Positions 1 to 7,958 of a stretch of 26,513 nucleotides of DNA are shown here, in pieces; position 1 is the first letter of the stretch; each line of letters begins with the position of its first letter. The DNA lies in NCBI GenBank assembly GCA_033761815.1, contig JANRMF010000063.1:1-26513 (forward strand), in the 5' to 3' direction. Source of the stretch: JANRKH01 sp033761815 (GTDB lineage Bacteria > Pseudomonadota > Alphaproteobacteria > Rickettsiales > Rickettsiaceae). Under the pieces are notes generated by a model. It was not told the origin of the DNA. It saw nothing but the letters and a program-made list of their open reading frames with translations, and did no database searches. The position numbers and the translations under genes were made by a program.

Positions 1-146
1 AGTTGATTCTTATACTAGCTTTTTCTTCTAAACACAATTTGTGGGTAAAGATATGAATACTCATAGGCTTCTCTCCTCGCACCTAATATCTAATCCTACC
101 TAAAAGACTATATTTCATTTGTTAATTGTTAATATAAAAAAATATA

Positions 147-176
147 TTGACAATATATATATTTTTTTATTATAAT
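147..176 (+). promoter_or_regulatory. sigma70 promoter of the first orphan gene
   Basis: TTGACA (147-152) is followed after 18 bp by TATAAT (171-176); both boxes match the consensus completely. The expected start of transcription is near 183, giving a leader of about 20 nt before the ATG at 203. The surroundings are very AT-rich, so chance matches to the -10 box are likely, but a perfect pair at legal spacing directly before a gene is convincing. Confidence 0.75.
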
Positions 177-202
177 ATTAATTTTTTAAACAATGGTAAA
201 AC

Positions 203-1195
203 ATGTCAAAAACATACTTTGTTGGGAATGCCCAAAATATAAACCAAGCTTTTGATAGATTAATTCAATCACAGAAAGCTTCATACGAAGCAGAAGTGGA
301 TGTGATGATGAGTTACATTGAGGGCTTTTTTGAGGTTTATTCCAGATGGAATACATATTCGAATAATCATTTATCTTATCTTCTGGTAAAAATGATTGGA
401 GATGTTGTTCCAGCAAATCACAGTTATCTATCAAGATTGTCTGAACTCGAAGCTATATTATTTGATAAGCACCATTTACTTTCCTTGATTATCACAAGTC
501 CAGATTTTCAGAAATATTGTGATCTAACATATAAATACGAAGATGCAGAAAATAGTGAGAGCTTAGCATCATATTTCGCAAAAATCCAAAATGCTAATTT
601 GACCCATAAAATACTTACAAGTGAATTAAACATTAATGCCGCAGATAGTGATGGTTATAATTTTGCTCAATACTTGATTTTGCACAAAAATAAGCCAGGA
701 ATTATTGAGGCAAAAAAACTCGGAATAGATATGACGATGCCCGTTCATCATAGCGATTTACCTCATGATGCCTCTTCGGACTATAGACTAATACATGATT
801 TATCCGCGGAAGAGATAGATCAAATGTTTGATGATAATTTACGCCTTAGAGCAGAGGGTAATGACTTACCAGAATCGCATGAAAATTTTGCATTAGTGAA
901 GTTAAATAGTATTAAAGTTGCTTTGATTGATGCTTCTTGCCCTGTGAATATGGATTTTGATTTATCTATCCCTGATCATATGACTATTGAGCGCGAAGAT
1001 AATATAGATCCCTTGACTGCAAGCAAGAAATACGAACTAAGCCTTATAGAAAAAGATTTGAGTGCTGCGTATATTGAGCGATGGATGTTAAATTGTACTA
1101 TTGACGATTTATCCGATATCATACTTCATAAATATGAAGCAGATAAAGAACGGAATTTAAGCGGATATTCCTCTGATGACGATTTTTGGAGTTAG
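203..1195 (+). CDS. orphan protein with one degenerate ankyrin-like unit
   Basis: This 330-residue protein is not recognised as a member of a named family. It has no signal peptide or membrane segment. Residues about 131-178 resemble one decayed ankyrin repeat (a D-S-D-G-Y turn, a helix Y-L-I-L-H, then I-I-E-A-K-K-L-G-I-D); the rest looks helical and acidic. The C-terminus ends in a short acidic stretch (S-S-D-D-D-F-W-S). The ATG at 203 is chosen because it opens the frame about 20 nt after a perfect promoter; there is no Shine-Dalgarno site. The gene stands alone, with no operon partner. A host-directed effector is a possible role because ankyrin-type proteins often have that role in Rickettsiales, but this is inference only and a single weak unit is thin evidence. 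Confidence 0.8.
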   Translation: MSKTYFVGNAQNINQAFDRLIQSQKASYEAEVDVMMSYIEGFFEVYSRWNTYSNNHLSYLLVKMIGDVVPANHSYLSRLSELEAILFDKHHLLSLIITSPDFQKYCDLTYKYEDAENSESLASYFAKIQNANLTHKILTSELNINAADSDGYNFAQYLILHKNKPGIIEAKKLGIDMTMPVHHSDLPHDASSDYRLIHDLSAEEIDQMFDDNLRLRAEGNDLPESHENFALVKLNSIKVALIDASCPVNMDFDLSIPDHMTIEREDNIDPLTASKKYELSLIEKDLSAAYIERWMLNCTIDDLSDIILHKYEADKERNLSGYSSDDDFWS

Positions 1196-1395
1196 ATTTA
1201 TCTTAGCTAAGTTGCTGTATCTTTTCAGGATTAAATCGGAATTAATATCGTTTACTGATGACCTGGGTTTATAGGATTGGATGAAATTGCTTCTGACTTT
1301 CCAATAAATTTATTAATATGCTCACTGTGTTAGGTTTTGATTTTCAAACTTACTTAATTATAATTAGTTATGTAAGAGGTATATTGTTTACACAC

Positions 1396-1423
1396 TTGAC
1401 ATATAAATTAACTTTAATATAAT
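1396..1423 (+). promoter_or_regulatory. sigma70 promoter of the second orphan gene
   Basis: TTGACA (1396-1401), a 16-bp spacer and TATAAT (1418-1423) form a second complete-consensus promoter. Transcription would start near 1430, about 20 nt before the ATG at 1451. The 250 bp upstream, back to the end of the previous gene at 1195, contain no other gene that I can see. Confidence 0.75.
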
Positions 1424-1450
1424 TCTAAAGAATTTAAAAAAATTATATTG

Positions 1451-2368
1451 ATGCCAAGAAATAATAATGAAATTTTTCATCAGCAAGATCAAGAAGTCTA
1501 TCATTGGTATATGGCCAGGGTAAGTGAGGATAATAGAAGAATTTGGCTTAAATGGTGTAAGGAGCAACCATATGATATGGGTAGCGGGGGGCTTGCTCTT
1601 AGCCTATTATTACCACCAAGATTGAAAGAGCCTGATAATTTTAAGCTCTTTGTTGTCTATTCATCTGATCTTGTAAATGTATGCCCCAGCTTGCCATATG
1701 AGGGTCATATTGAAATAGCTTGCAGTGTTATGACTTCTAATTATGCGCCCGTTTCAACGCATATGGGGATCTTCAGAGTTGCTTCATATGCAGGGGAGGA
1801 ACATCCAAAACTATCGATGAAATTACATAGTTTTGCGGCAAAATGCCTACATGATAAAACCTACATGATTACATCTCCAGTAGGATTAATGAGATATGTT
1901 ATGTATAAAGATGTAATCAAAAATTCTGAAAATTTTAGCTGGTTTGGTGTCGAATATCGGGAATATATCAGGGAATATGTTCAAGAAGGAAGTATAGAAG
2001 AAGAAATTATTGCCGGCGAAAAAGAATTATCGGCTGCAATCACAAGATCGCAAGAGAAAAATGATAGAGAAAGTCACAAGGTCAAACTTCATACTATTAA
2101 TTTACTTAAGGCGAATCAGGAGCTTTTGCTCGCAAAAGGCAAAACATTCTGCCCGTTTGAGCTTGACGAGGAAAATAATACTATAACAATTTATGATAAA
2201 AATGGCGCTATATGTACTTCTACTATGGAAGAGACTTACGGAGATTTATCATGGTTGTTTACCCATAATTATATGCTGGATCACAAAAGCTGGTTAACGC
2301 TCAAAATTGATGATCTTGCAGCATTTTCTGGTAGTTCTATGCCAATTGAGCATTATTTTGATTCTTAG
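1451..2368 (+). CDS. orphan cytoplasmic protein of unknown function
   Basis: The 305-residue product is not recognised. It has no signal peptide or membrane segment. The N-terminal two thirds mix predicted strands and helices (for example I-E-I-A-C-S-V-M, then a helix S-M-K-L-H-S-F-A-A-K-C-L, then Y-M-I-T-S-P-V-G-L-M-R-Y-V-M), a strand-helix-strand order loosely like the acyl-CoA site of GNAT acetyltransferases; this likeness is too weak to name the protein. Residues about 180-215 are charged and helical (E-E-E-I-I-A-G-E-K-E-L). ATG 1451 is preferred over an in-frame TTG directly before it; neither has a Shine-Dalgarno site. It is monocistronic behind its own perfect promoter, like its upstream neighbour. 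It may be a secreted effector or a cytoplasmic enzyme; I cannot decide. Confidence 0.8.
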   Translation: MPRNNNEIFHQQDQEVYHWYMARVSEDNRRIWLKWCKEQPYDMGSGGLALSLLLPPRLKEPDNFKLFVVYSSDLVNVCPSLPYEGHIEIACSVMTSNYAPVSTHMGIFRVASYAGEEHPKLSMKLHSFAAKCLHDKTYMITSPVGLMRYVMYKDVIKNSENFSWFGVEYREYIREYVQEGSIEEEIIAGEKELSAAITRSQEKNDRESHKVKLHTINLLKANQELLLAKGKTFCPFELDEENNTITIYDKNGAICTSTMEETYGDLSWLFTHNYMLDHKSWLTLKIDDLAAFSGSSMPIEHYFDS

Positions 2369-2396
2369 AATGCTTATGCGCACAGCATACAGGATG

Positions 2397-2417
2397 CTTC
2401 TGATTGATTATTAGAAG
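2397..2417. terminator. hairpin between convergent genes (weak terminator candidate)
   Basis: A 7-bp stem (2397-2403 with 2411-2417, one G-T wobble) encloses a 7-nt loop. It lies between the stop of the plus-strand orphan gene (2368) and the stop of the convergent lipoprotein gene (2441). Neither strand shows a clear T-run after it, so termination is only suggested by position. Confidence 0.3.
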
Positions 2418-2440
2418 AATTCGCATATCTCTAAACCCCC

Positions 2441-3358
2441 CTACTTGGAAATTTTTTCCTTCAGAATAGCCTTGATTTTGGGTAGTAATTTAATAGTCGC
2501 TTCTCTGCCGGCAAGATATGCTTGTTCATTTTTGCCTTCATCGAATATGCCTATGTCTTTGAGGGTAGGTTTGATTAACACATCAGCCGCCATGCCATTT
2601 AGTTTGCATAATGTATCATAGCTTATATATGCCGATCTATGGGCGACATCAAACATATTTTTGACCTTTGCTTCGCTAAGAGGCGTCGAAACATCAACCG
2701 CGATAATAACCTTGGGATTATATTCTTTTGCTACATATACTGCAACAGGGGCGCTAACTCCCCCATCAACTAGAATCATACCGTCCATTTCCACAGGAGA
2801 AAATAGCGCAGGGATTGAGCACGAAGCCCTTATTGCAGGCGCAATATTACCCTTCTTCAGGCCAATTGTTTTGCCGGATTTAAGATCAGTTGCAACGGCA
2901 ATAAATGGTATTTTTAGATCCTTGAATTCTTTCACGCTCAGGTTTTGCTCTGCAAATTTCTCCGCAGCTCTTCCGTCAAATCCCCCCTTTAGGGAGCGGG
3001 TTCCGTCTAGCGCATCCTTAAGAGAGACTTTGATTAAATCTTCTTTTTTCACCCCTAGGCCAATTTTTTTTATCTTCTCAGTGTCCATACCATCAGCGTA
3101 AAGTGCGCCCATAATACTACCTGCGCTAGTGCCCACTATGAGATCAATAGGTATATTATTTTGATGAAGGACCTCTATCACCCCAAGTTCTGACATTGCC
3201 CTTGCTCCCCCACCCCCAAGCACCAAAGCAACATTAATGGATTTTCCCTTGGCCTTTACATCAGAATCTATAGCCTTCAATCTTTGGTCCATTAACCTTC
3301 CTTGGCATGAGGATAAAAGAAGCAATAATGTAGGAATTATGAAGTAAATTTTTTTCAT
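2441..3358 (-). CDS. patatin-like phospholipase, lipoprotein form
   Basis: A 305-residue patatin-family (PF01734, RssA/NTE-like) serine lipid acyl hydrolase. The oxyanion-loop glycines are at residues 48-51 (G-G-G-G-A-R), the nucleophile elbow G-T-S-A-G at 76-80 places the catalytic serine at 78, and the D-G-G motif at 198-200 supplies the catalytic aspartate, so the Ser-Asp dyad is complete. The N-terminus is a lipoprotein signal peptide: a short basic end, a leucine run, and lipobox L-S-S-C with Cys18 as the likely lipid anchor. The enzyme is therefore expected in the periplasm or at the outer membrane, where it could act on phospholipids. It starts 3 nt after the pntAA stop codon with no separate Shine-Dalgarno site, so the two genes are probably cotranscribed and translationally coupled. 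Patatins of Rickettsia are known host-membrane phospholipases; whether this anchored form acts on host or self lipid is open. Confidence 0.88.
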   Translation of the reverse strand: MKKIYFIIPTLLLLLSSCQGRLMDQRLKAIDSDVKAKGKSINVALVLGGGGARAMSELGVIEVLHQNNIPIDLIVGTSAGSIMGALYADGMDTEKIKKIGLGVKKEDLIKVSLKDALDGTRSLKGGFDGRAAEKFAEQNLSVKEFKDLKIPFIAVATDLKSGKTIGLKKGNIAPAIRASCSIPALFSPVEMDGMILVDGGVSAPVAVYVAKEYNPKVIIAVDVSTPLSEAKVKNMFDVAHRSAYISYDTLCKLNGMAADVLIKPTLKDIGIFDEGKNEQAYLAGREATIKLLPKIKAILKEKISK

Positions 3359-3361
3359 ATA

Positions 3362-4477
3362 TCAGCTTTTAAAAAGAATTTCTCCATCATGCGTTAGGAG
3401 CATAGATTTCACGATATCATCATCTAAATCCAAAGAGGTGCGATCTTTATATAAATATTGCACTAAATTAGCTATATTATTGGCATATAATCTGGAAGCG
3501 TCGTGAGGAATTCTGCCTGCAAAATTTGAGTAACCTATTATGGAAATCCCATGAAAATCTATGATTTTATCCCGCTCAGTAAGTTCGCAATTTCCCCCGG
3601 TTGATGCAGCAAGGTCTACAATTACCGATCCTTTTGGCATTTTTTCAACCATAGATTTTGTGATAATTACTGGGGCTTTTTTGCCAGGAATCATAGCCGT
3701 TAAAATCACAATATCAAACTTGTCGATTTTTTCGTGAAACATTTGATCTTGTTTTTGGGCAAAGTCATTAGTCACTTCTTTTGCATAACCTGATGATGTA
3801 GAAAAATCCAAAGATTCATCCGGGTGTATAAATTTAGCACCAAGGCTTTCTACCTGCTCTTTTGATGCCGCTCTTACATCATAAGCAGTCACAACTGCGC
3901 CAAGCCTTTTTGCAGCTGCAATTGCCGCAAGCCCTGCAACCCCGGCTCCAACAACAAGAACTTTCGCAGGTGATATTGTACCCGCGGATGTCATTAACAT
4001 CGAAAAGCTCCTTGAGAACAAATTTGCCGCTTCTGTAACGGCTCTATACCCCATAAGACCCGCCTGAGACGAGAGAGCATCAAAGCTTTGTGCTTTTGTT
4101 GTTCTTGGAACAAGATCCATCGCAAGTAAGCTAATTTTTTTCTTAGCGTAAAACTCTATCATTTTTTTGTTCTGATGAGGCTGCATAAATCCGATAATAA
4201 CAGAACCAGGTTTTGCAAACTCGCACTCATATAGCTCACCATTTATTGCTGGAGGTTGAACTTTGGCTATAATATCGCTATCTGCCAAGATCTCCAGAGC
4301 GACCGAAGAAACTTTGGCAAATTTTTCATATTCTTCGTTTGCAAAAAAGGCCGCAGCCCCAGCATCTTTTTGCAAACAAACTTCAAACCCGGCCTTTGCA
4401 AGTTTTTTGGCTGATTCCGGAGTGATAGCAACTCTGGATTCATTATGTTCATATTCTTTTATAGTGGCAATTTTCAT
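3362..4477 (-). CDS. pntAA: proton-translocating NAD(P) transhydrogenase, alpha subunit part 1
   Basis: The 371-residue product is the soluble NAD(H)-binding part (domain I) of transhydrogenase, which couples hydride transfer between NADH and NADP+ to proton movement. Diagnostic stretches are the start M-K-I-A-T-I-K-E with N-E-x-R-V-A-I-T-P, the segment A-Q-S-F-D-A-L-S-S-Q-A near 129-139, the Rossmann loop G-A-G-V-A-G-L-A-A at 177-185, and M-I-P-G-K-K-A-P-V-I further on. Its length fits the split alphaproteobacterial form, in which membrane parts pntAB and pntB are separate genes; neither is in this window, so they must lie elsewhere. The related alanine dehydrogenase is less likely given the A-Q-S-F-D-A-L and P-G-K-K-A-P motifs. 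It heads a two-gene unit with the patatin lipoprotein and diverges from lolA. A TATAAT lies on its strand at 4523-4518. Confidence 0.92.
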   Translation of the reverse strand: MKIATIKEYEHNESRVAITPESAKKLAKAGFEVCLQKDAGAAAFFANEEYEKFAKVSSVALEILADSDIIAKVQPPAINGELYECEFAKPGSVIIGFMQPHQNKKMIEFYAKKKISLLAMDLVPRTTKAQSFDALSSQAGLMGYRAVTEAANLFSRSFSMLMTSAGTISPAKVLVVGAGVAGLAAIAAAKRLGAVVTAYDVRAASKEQVESLGAKFIHPDESLDFSTSSGYAKEVTNDFAQKQDQMFHEKIDKFDIVILTAMIPGKKAPVIITKSMVEKMPKGSVIVDLAASTGGNCELTERDKIIDFHGISIIGYSNFAGRIPHDASRLYANNIANLVQYLYKDRTSLDLDDDIVKSMLLTHDGEILFKS

Positions 4478-4558
4478 ATTATTTTGTATTATTTATGTGT
4501 AATGCTTTTAGGTTATCATTATAAAAACAAGAATCAGCTTATTCCAGAAAAAAAATTC

Positions 4559-5221
4559 ATGAAAAAACATCTTATTAAGTTTATTATCACATTTCTTGGA
4601 TTCATGTCCAATGATTCTTTTGCTATCAAAAAATGTGAGCAAAATTCCATACTTCAAATTGAGTCTTATCTTAAATCTATTTCGAGCCATGCAATAACTT
4701 TCGAGCAAATAGAAAGTGATCAGACTTTACATACTGGCGTTCTTCTTATTAAAAAACCAGATATATTTAGGGCAAATTATGACTCTCCTCACCCTCTTGT
4801 AATAGTTGGAAGCAAGAATTTTGTCTCTCTTTATGATTATGAGCTGGATGAATTATCAAGAGTTGAGGCAAAGGATAATATTTTTAAGTTTCTACTTGAA
4901 AAGGATTTGTCGATTCAAAAAAACATAAATATTCAGACCTGTCAGGAAGACAAGCAATTTCTCGCCTTAACTCTGAGCCATGCGCAAACCCAGCAAATTG
5001 CGAAAGTAATATTTAAGAAAAGCCCTTTTGCGCTTCATGAGCTTGTAACCCCTGAAGATGGAGTGAATTTTGAGAAAAATGTTATTATTATTAGGTTTGG
5101 GAAGGTGTATAATATGTCAAAATACCTACCCGAGTTATTTACACTAAAGAATCCTAAGGTATACGGCCCACCAAAAAGGTACAAAAGCGATCAAATAATA
5201 AAAATGATCGAAAAAAAGTGA
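4559..5221 (+). CDS. lolA: outer-membrane lipoprotein carrier protein LolA
   Basis: The 220-residue product matches LolA, the periplasmic chaperone that carries lipoproteins from LolCDE to the outer membrane. The family pattern is visible in T-F-E-Q, then G-V-L-L-I-K-K-P-D-I-F-R-A-N-Y followed by S-P-H-P-L-V-I-V-G, and Y-D-Y-E-L-D-E-L. The start at 4559 (M-K-K-H-L-I-K-F) gives a normal cleavable signal peptide ending near residue 22 (D-S-F-A); the frame is open upstream to 4445, but using that start would bury the signal peptide behind 38 extra residues and overlap pntAA. It is transcribed divergently from pntAA with 81 bp between start codons. It has obvious clients in this window: a patatin lipoprotein, a small lipoprotein at 12782 and the LptM-like peptide. 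Confidence 0.87.
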   Translation: MKKHLIKFIITFLGFMSNDSFAIKKCEQNSILQIESYLKSISSHAITFEQIESDQTLHTGVLLIKKPDIFRANYDSPHPLVIVGSKNFVSLYDYELDELSRVEAKDNIFKFLLEKDLSIQKNINIQTCQEDKQFLALTLSHAQTQQIAKVIFKKSPFALHELVTPEDGVNFEKNVIIIRFGKVYNMSKYLPELFTLKNPKVYGPPKRYKSDQIIKMIEKK

Positions 5222-5378
5222 ATTTAACTATAGACTTTGCTACCCAAAGATAGTATATATATTGCCTATAAAAAAATTAGGAACAAAAGGTCTGACCACT
5301 TATTGGTCAAAGAACCCCATATCTAACTTTTTGCCACGCAAATCGTAGATGTTTAGTTCCAATTTTGCTCTGATTAAT

Positions 5379-5455
5379 GGGTCTGTAGTTCAGTTGGTTA
5401 GAACCCACCGCTCATAACGGTGTTGTCGCAGGTTCAAGTCCTGCCGGACCCACCA
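5379..5455 (+). tRNA. tRNA with anticodon CAU (Ile2 with lysidine, or elongator Met)
   Basis: A complete cloverleaf with encoded CCA: a 7-bp acceptor stem (GGGTCTG/CGGACCC, one T-G pair), D stem GTTC/GAAC, anticodon stem CACCG/CGGTG with loop CTCATAA (anticodon CAT at 5413-5415), a T arm with GTTCAAGTC, discriminator A5452 and CCA at 5453-5455. The D stem carries T11-A24 where C-G is more usual; pairing is kept. Bacterial CAU tRNAs are initiator Met, elongator Met, or Ile2, the last modified by TilS. The fully paired acceptor end (G1-C72) excludes the initiator type. The C-T-C-A-T-A-A loop resembles Ile2 genes as I remember them, but I cannot separate Ile2 from elongator Met with confidence. 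Confidence 0.96.
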
Positions 5456-5627
5456 TCCATAAAAAACTTTAGTTCACGAAATATATTTTCTAATACCAAC
5501 ACCAAATTCCGATTTTTGATCAGATAAATGGCAGCAAGAAGTCTGGTCAAGTAAAACTATTTCATGACTAACTTTTGGGACATTTTAAATGCATTACCTA
5601 AATTAAATACAGAGTTATAAAAAATAC

Positions 5628-5655
5628 TTTACATACATTTAACTTAAAGTATACT
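5628..5655 (+). promoter_or_regulatory. sigma70 promoter of the 756-residue orphan gene
   Basis: TTTACA (5628-5633), a 16-bp spacer and TATACT (5650-5655) match the consensus at 10 of 12 positions and lie about 30 nt before the ATG at 5688. The 230 bp between the tRNA and this gene show nothing else that I recognise. Confidence 0.6.
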
Positions 5656-5687
5656 AAACTTTAGTCGTATTTAACTCATAGTTTCAA

Positions 5688-7958
5688 ATGAAATATAAAA
5701 ATGACTCTACAAAACCTCTCATAGACCCGCAAGACTTTGAAGATTTGCTCTTCGAATTGAAGAAAGCTGTATATAATATTTTTGTATTCTACAATTTTAG
5801 ACCTGACACTCCCCAATTTAATATACAAATTAACCATATACCTCTTAATACCTGTATACAAGATATCGCGTCAATAACAAATGAGTTGATTGAAAGAGCA
5901 AAAAGTGATCCCGCCTCTAGGGAATATGCTTTTCTTGCAGTGAAAGAATTTATCCTTCTATCGGTGAAACAAAATGCGCACGAAATGAGACCTCCAGTTA
6001 GCTCTATACAGGATCTAGCTATATCATCTTTGGCAAAAATTATACCTCAAGATCCTTATGGAGTATATACAAAACGAGTTCATGATTTACTAGATAAGCT
6101 TGAAGATAATTCATTAAAGGAGCGTGTGACAAACGCCGCGCAAGGTCAAGAATCAATACTAAAACCAGCATCAACAGCAACCCCTGAATTTCAGGAAGAT
6201 AATAAACTACAGGAAAAGATACAGCAACACTATAAATCTCTCGGCATGGGTGACGATGAAGACAAAAAAAATGATATCTACGCTAGAATCAAGGAATTTG
6301 TCATACATAATGACATTGGCGCGAAAAATCCAGGAGCCATCAATGACTCTCCTCTTTGCATCCTAGACGAAGAAACCGAGATTGATCCGTTTCTTTTAGA
6401 AAAGATCTTGGGATTTGCTGCTGAGATAGAGGATAAAATCGCTTTAAATCAAAAGAAAATTCTTGAGTCTGAAGACATTGATAAGCGCGAGTTAAAATCA
6501 GAAGCAAATTCAATAAAAAACAATCCCTATAAAAGACATTTTTATGACACTTTAGTAAGGGAGTTAAACGGCACTTATACTGCATCGATTTCTGTTAACG
6601 GTATATTTGACATAATTCAAAGTAGTATGACAGGTAATATAGGCTTTTTAGGGGAGTTTTTGATTTGTTTTGGCGATTTAGTGCCTACATTTGGAGGCGC
6701 GGTAAAATTTGTAGGGCTTGTTCTCAAAAAACTAGATCAGATACAGCAGGATAGAATGATAAACAATCTCAGGGAAATTACAAATTCTACTGTAGATATG
6801 AATATGATAGCAATGAACATTGGAAGAGTTCTTGCTGGGGATGAATTTAGAAAAGATTCATTACAGAGCAAAAAAACACTCATGGAGAAAATCACTGCAG
6901 TTTTGCGAGATTTGACAAATAACCTTCCGACTACCTCAAGTATTGATATAGAATCCATTCTGAAAGAGATGGGCCTTGCTGAAGCTGAGCAAAAACTCGG
7001 GGATGTAATTGCAGATTGCCTCGAAAAAACATTATGCTTTCTTCCCGCATCTCCTGCCGAGAAAAAACCCGAATCCATACAAGATATTGAAATAAAAAGG
7101 CAAAAAACTTTAGGAAAAGAACATGGGATAATTATTGCTGAGATTATTATTGCTAGAATATTCAGCGGTGCGCTTGATTATATCGATAGTCCTAACAAAA
7201 ATGTGGAGGTAATAGAAGAGCTAGTGGCTTTTGTCTTTAAGCAATTTGATCAAGGCAAAAACTATGATATAGAGCGTCTCAAAATATTTGAAATTAATGC
7301 TGGACATAGCACTAGCTCTAGGGTAGAAATTCAGAAAGAAGGAACTACGGAAGGGGATATTATGTCTAAGACAAGTACGGAAAAGCAAATAGCAAGCATT
7401 GTGACAAGCGAGATTGGCACGCCGATAACTATGTCAATATCAAGTGTAGCAAGCAAGATAGAACATGTAGCAAGCAAGATAGAAAATAGCCTTGCCATTG
7501 AATTACAAACTCGAAGAGATCAAATATTTTATTCAAAAAAATATCACAAGTTAAGTGATCATTTAAATGCAAGCTCTGAGTTTAAAGCTATGTTTACCCA
7601 AAAGCTTAAAGAGAAGGTTGCCCATTCAGCGGAATCAAAAATAAGGAAGCTCAATCATCTAATCAGGGCGGTGGAGGATTCTGAGCCATTCAAGGCTCTA
7701 ATCAGGGCGGTGGAGGATGCAAATCAAAAAATCTCTTACAGTGAATTTGCAAGTAAAATGGTTGCTGAAGCTGAGGCAGAAATTAAAAAAGAGGCAAGTA
7801 CGCACTCATATAAAATAGATGATAGATCTGGTTCAGGATATCTCGAATTTCCGCCTGATCCGCATCAGACTCAATTAGCGCCTTACGATCCAGAATTTGC
7901 ACATCGGCAATTATCTGGCTCAAATGATCATAATAACGATGATTGCAATATCTCTTAG
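5688..7958 (+). CDS. large orphan protein with a hydrophobic mid-segment and internal repeats
   Basis: The 756-residue product is not recognised. It is highly charged and mostly helical, with no signal peptide. A hydrophobic, glycine-containing stretch at about 317-347 (G-F-L-G-E-F-L-I-C-F-G-D, then F-G-G-A-V-K-F-V-G-L-V-L) could insert in or lie on a membrane. The C-terminal third has short internal duplications: V-A-S-K-I-E-H/V-A-S-K-I-E-N near 587-600 and L-I-R-A-V-E-D twice near 657-676. The tail is acidic and polar (N-D-H-N-N-D-D). Residues about 490-522 are encoded by a 100-bp block that recurs after the stop codon. ATG 5688 follows its own promoter; there is no Shine-Dalgarno site. No operon partner is seen. 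Size, repeats and isolation suit a secreted host-interaction protein, but nothing here proves secretion. Confidence 0.82.
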   Translation: MKYKNDSTKPLIDPQDFEDLLFELKKAVYNIFVFYNFRPDTPQFNIQINHIPLNTCIQDIASITNELIERAKSDPASREYAFLAVKEFILLSVKQNAHEMRPPVSSIQDLAISSLAKIIPQDPYGVYTKRVHDLLDKLEDNSLKERVTNAAQGQESILKPASTATPEFQEDNKLQEKIQQHYKSLGMGDDEDKKNDIYARIKEFVIHNDIGAKNPGAINDSPLCILDEETEIDPFLLEKILGFAAEIEDKIALNQKKILESEDIDKRELKSEANSIKNNPYKRHFYDTLVRELNGTYTASISVNGIFDIIQSSMTGNIGFLGEFLICFGDLVPTFGGAVKFVGLVLKKLDQIQQDRMINNLREITNSTVDMNMIAMNIGRVLAGDEFRKDSLQSKKTLMEKITAVLRDLTNNLPTTSSIDIESILKEMGLAEAEQKLGDVIADCLEKTLCFLPASPAEKKPESIQDIEIKRQKTLGKEHGIIIAEIIIARIFSGALDYIDSPNKNVEVIEELVAFVFKQFDQGKNYDIERLKIFEINAGHSTSSRVEIQKEGTTEGDIMSKTSTEKQIASIVTSEIGTPITMSISSVASKIEHVASKIENSLAIELQTRRDQIFYSKKYHKLSDHLNASSEFKAMFTQKLKEKVAHSAESKIRKLNHLIRAVEDSEPFKALIRAVEDANQKISYSEFASKMVAEAEAEIKKEASTHSYKIDDRSGSGYLEFPPDPHQTQLAPYDPEFAHRQLSGSNDHNNDDCNIS
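7156..7255 (+). repeat. 100-bp direct repeat, copy A (inside the orphan gene)
   Basis: This block of the 756-residue gene is identical to 7986-8085 at 99 of 100 positions; the only difference is A7199 against G8029, which is silent (AAA/AAG, lysine). The copies are in the same orientation, 830 bp apart. It encodes I-F-S-G-A-L-D-Y-I-D through K-Q-F-D-Q. Confidence 0.97.
7445..7484 (+). repeat. short tandem duplication, 21-bp period
   Basis: TGTAGCAAGCAAGATAGAA occurs at 7445-7463 and again at 7466-7484. The period is 7 codons, so the frame is kept, and it encodes two V-A-S-K-I-E units. Confidence 0.95.
7658..7718 (+). repeat. short direct repeat, 39-bp period
   Basis: A 22-bp unit at 7658-7679 (core AATCAGGGCGGTGGAGGA) recurs exactly at 7697-7718. 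The period is 13 codons, so the frame is kept; both copies encode L-I-R-A-V-E-D within a predicted helix. Confidence 0.95.

Noticed and set aside
2661..3101. 146-codon plus-strand frame opposite the patatin gene
   Set aside because: It lies wholly within a gene with full catalytic motifs on the other strand, and its product shows no domain; it is a shadow frame.
4445..4558. N-terminal extension of lolA by 38 residues
   Set aside because: It would overlap the start of divergent pntAA and place the signal peptide internally; ATG 4559 gives a normal secreted LolA.
5293..5309. Hairpin TGACCA-CTTAT-TGGTCA as a terminator for lolA or a tRNA leader element
   Set aside because: A 6-bp stem without a T-run in AT-rich DNA is too weak; it may still be a chance palindrome.
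5379..5455. Initiator tRNA-Met identity for the CAU tRNA
   Set aside because: Initiators have a mismatched first acceptor pair and three G-C pairs at the end of the anticodon stem; here G1-C72 is paired and the anticodon stem is CACCG/CGGTG.
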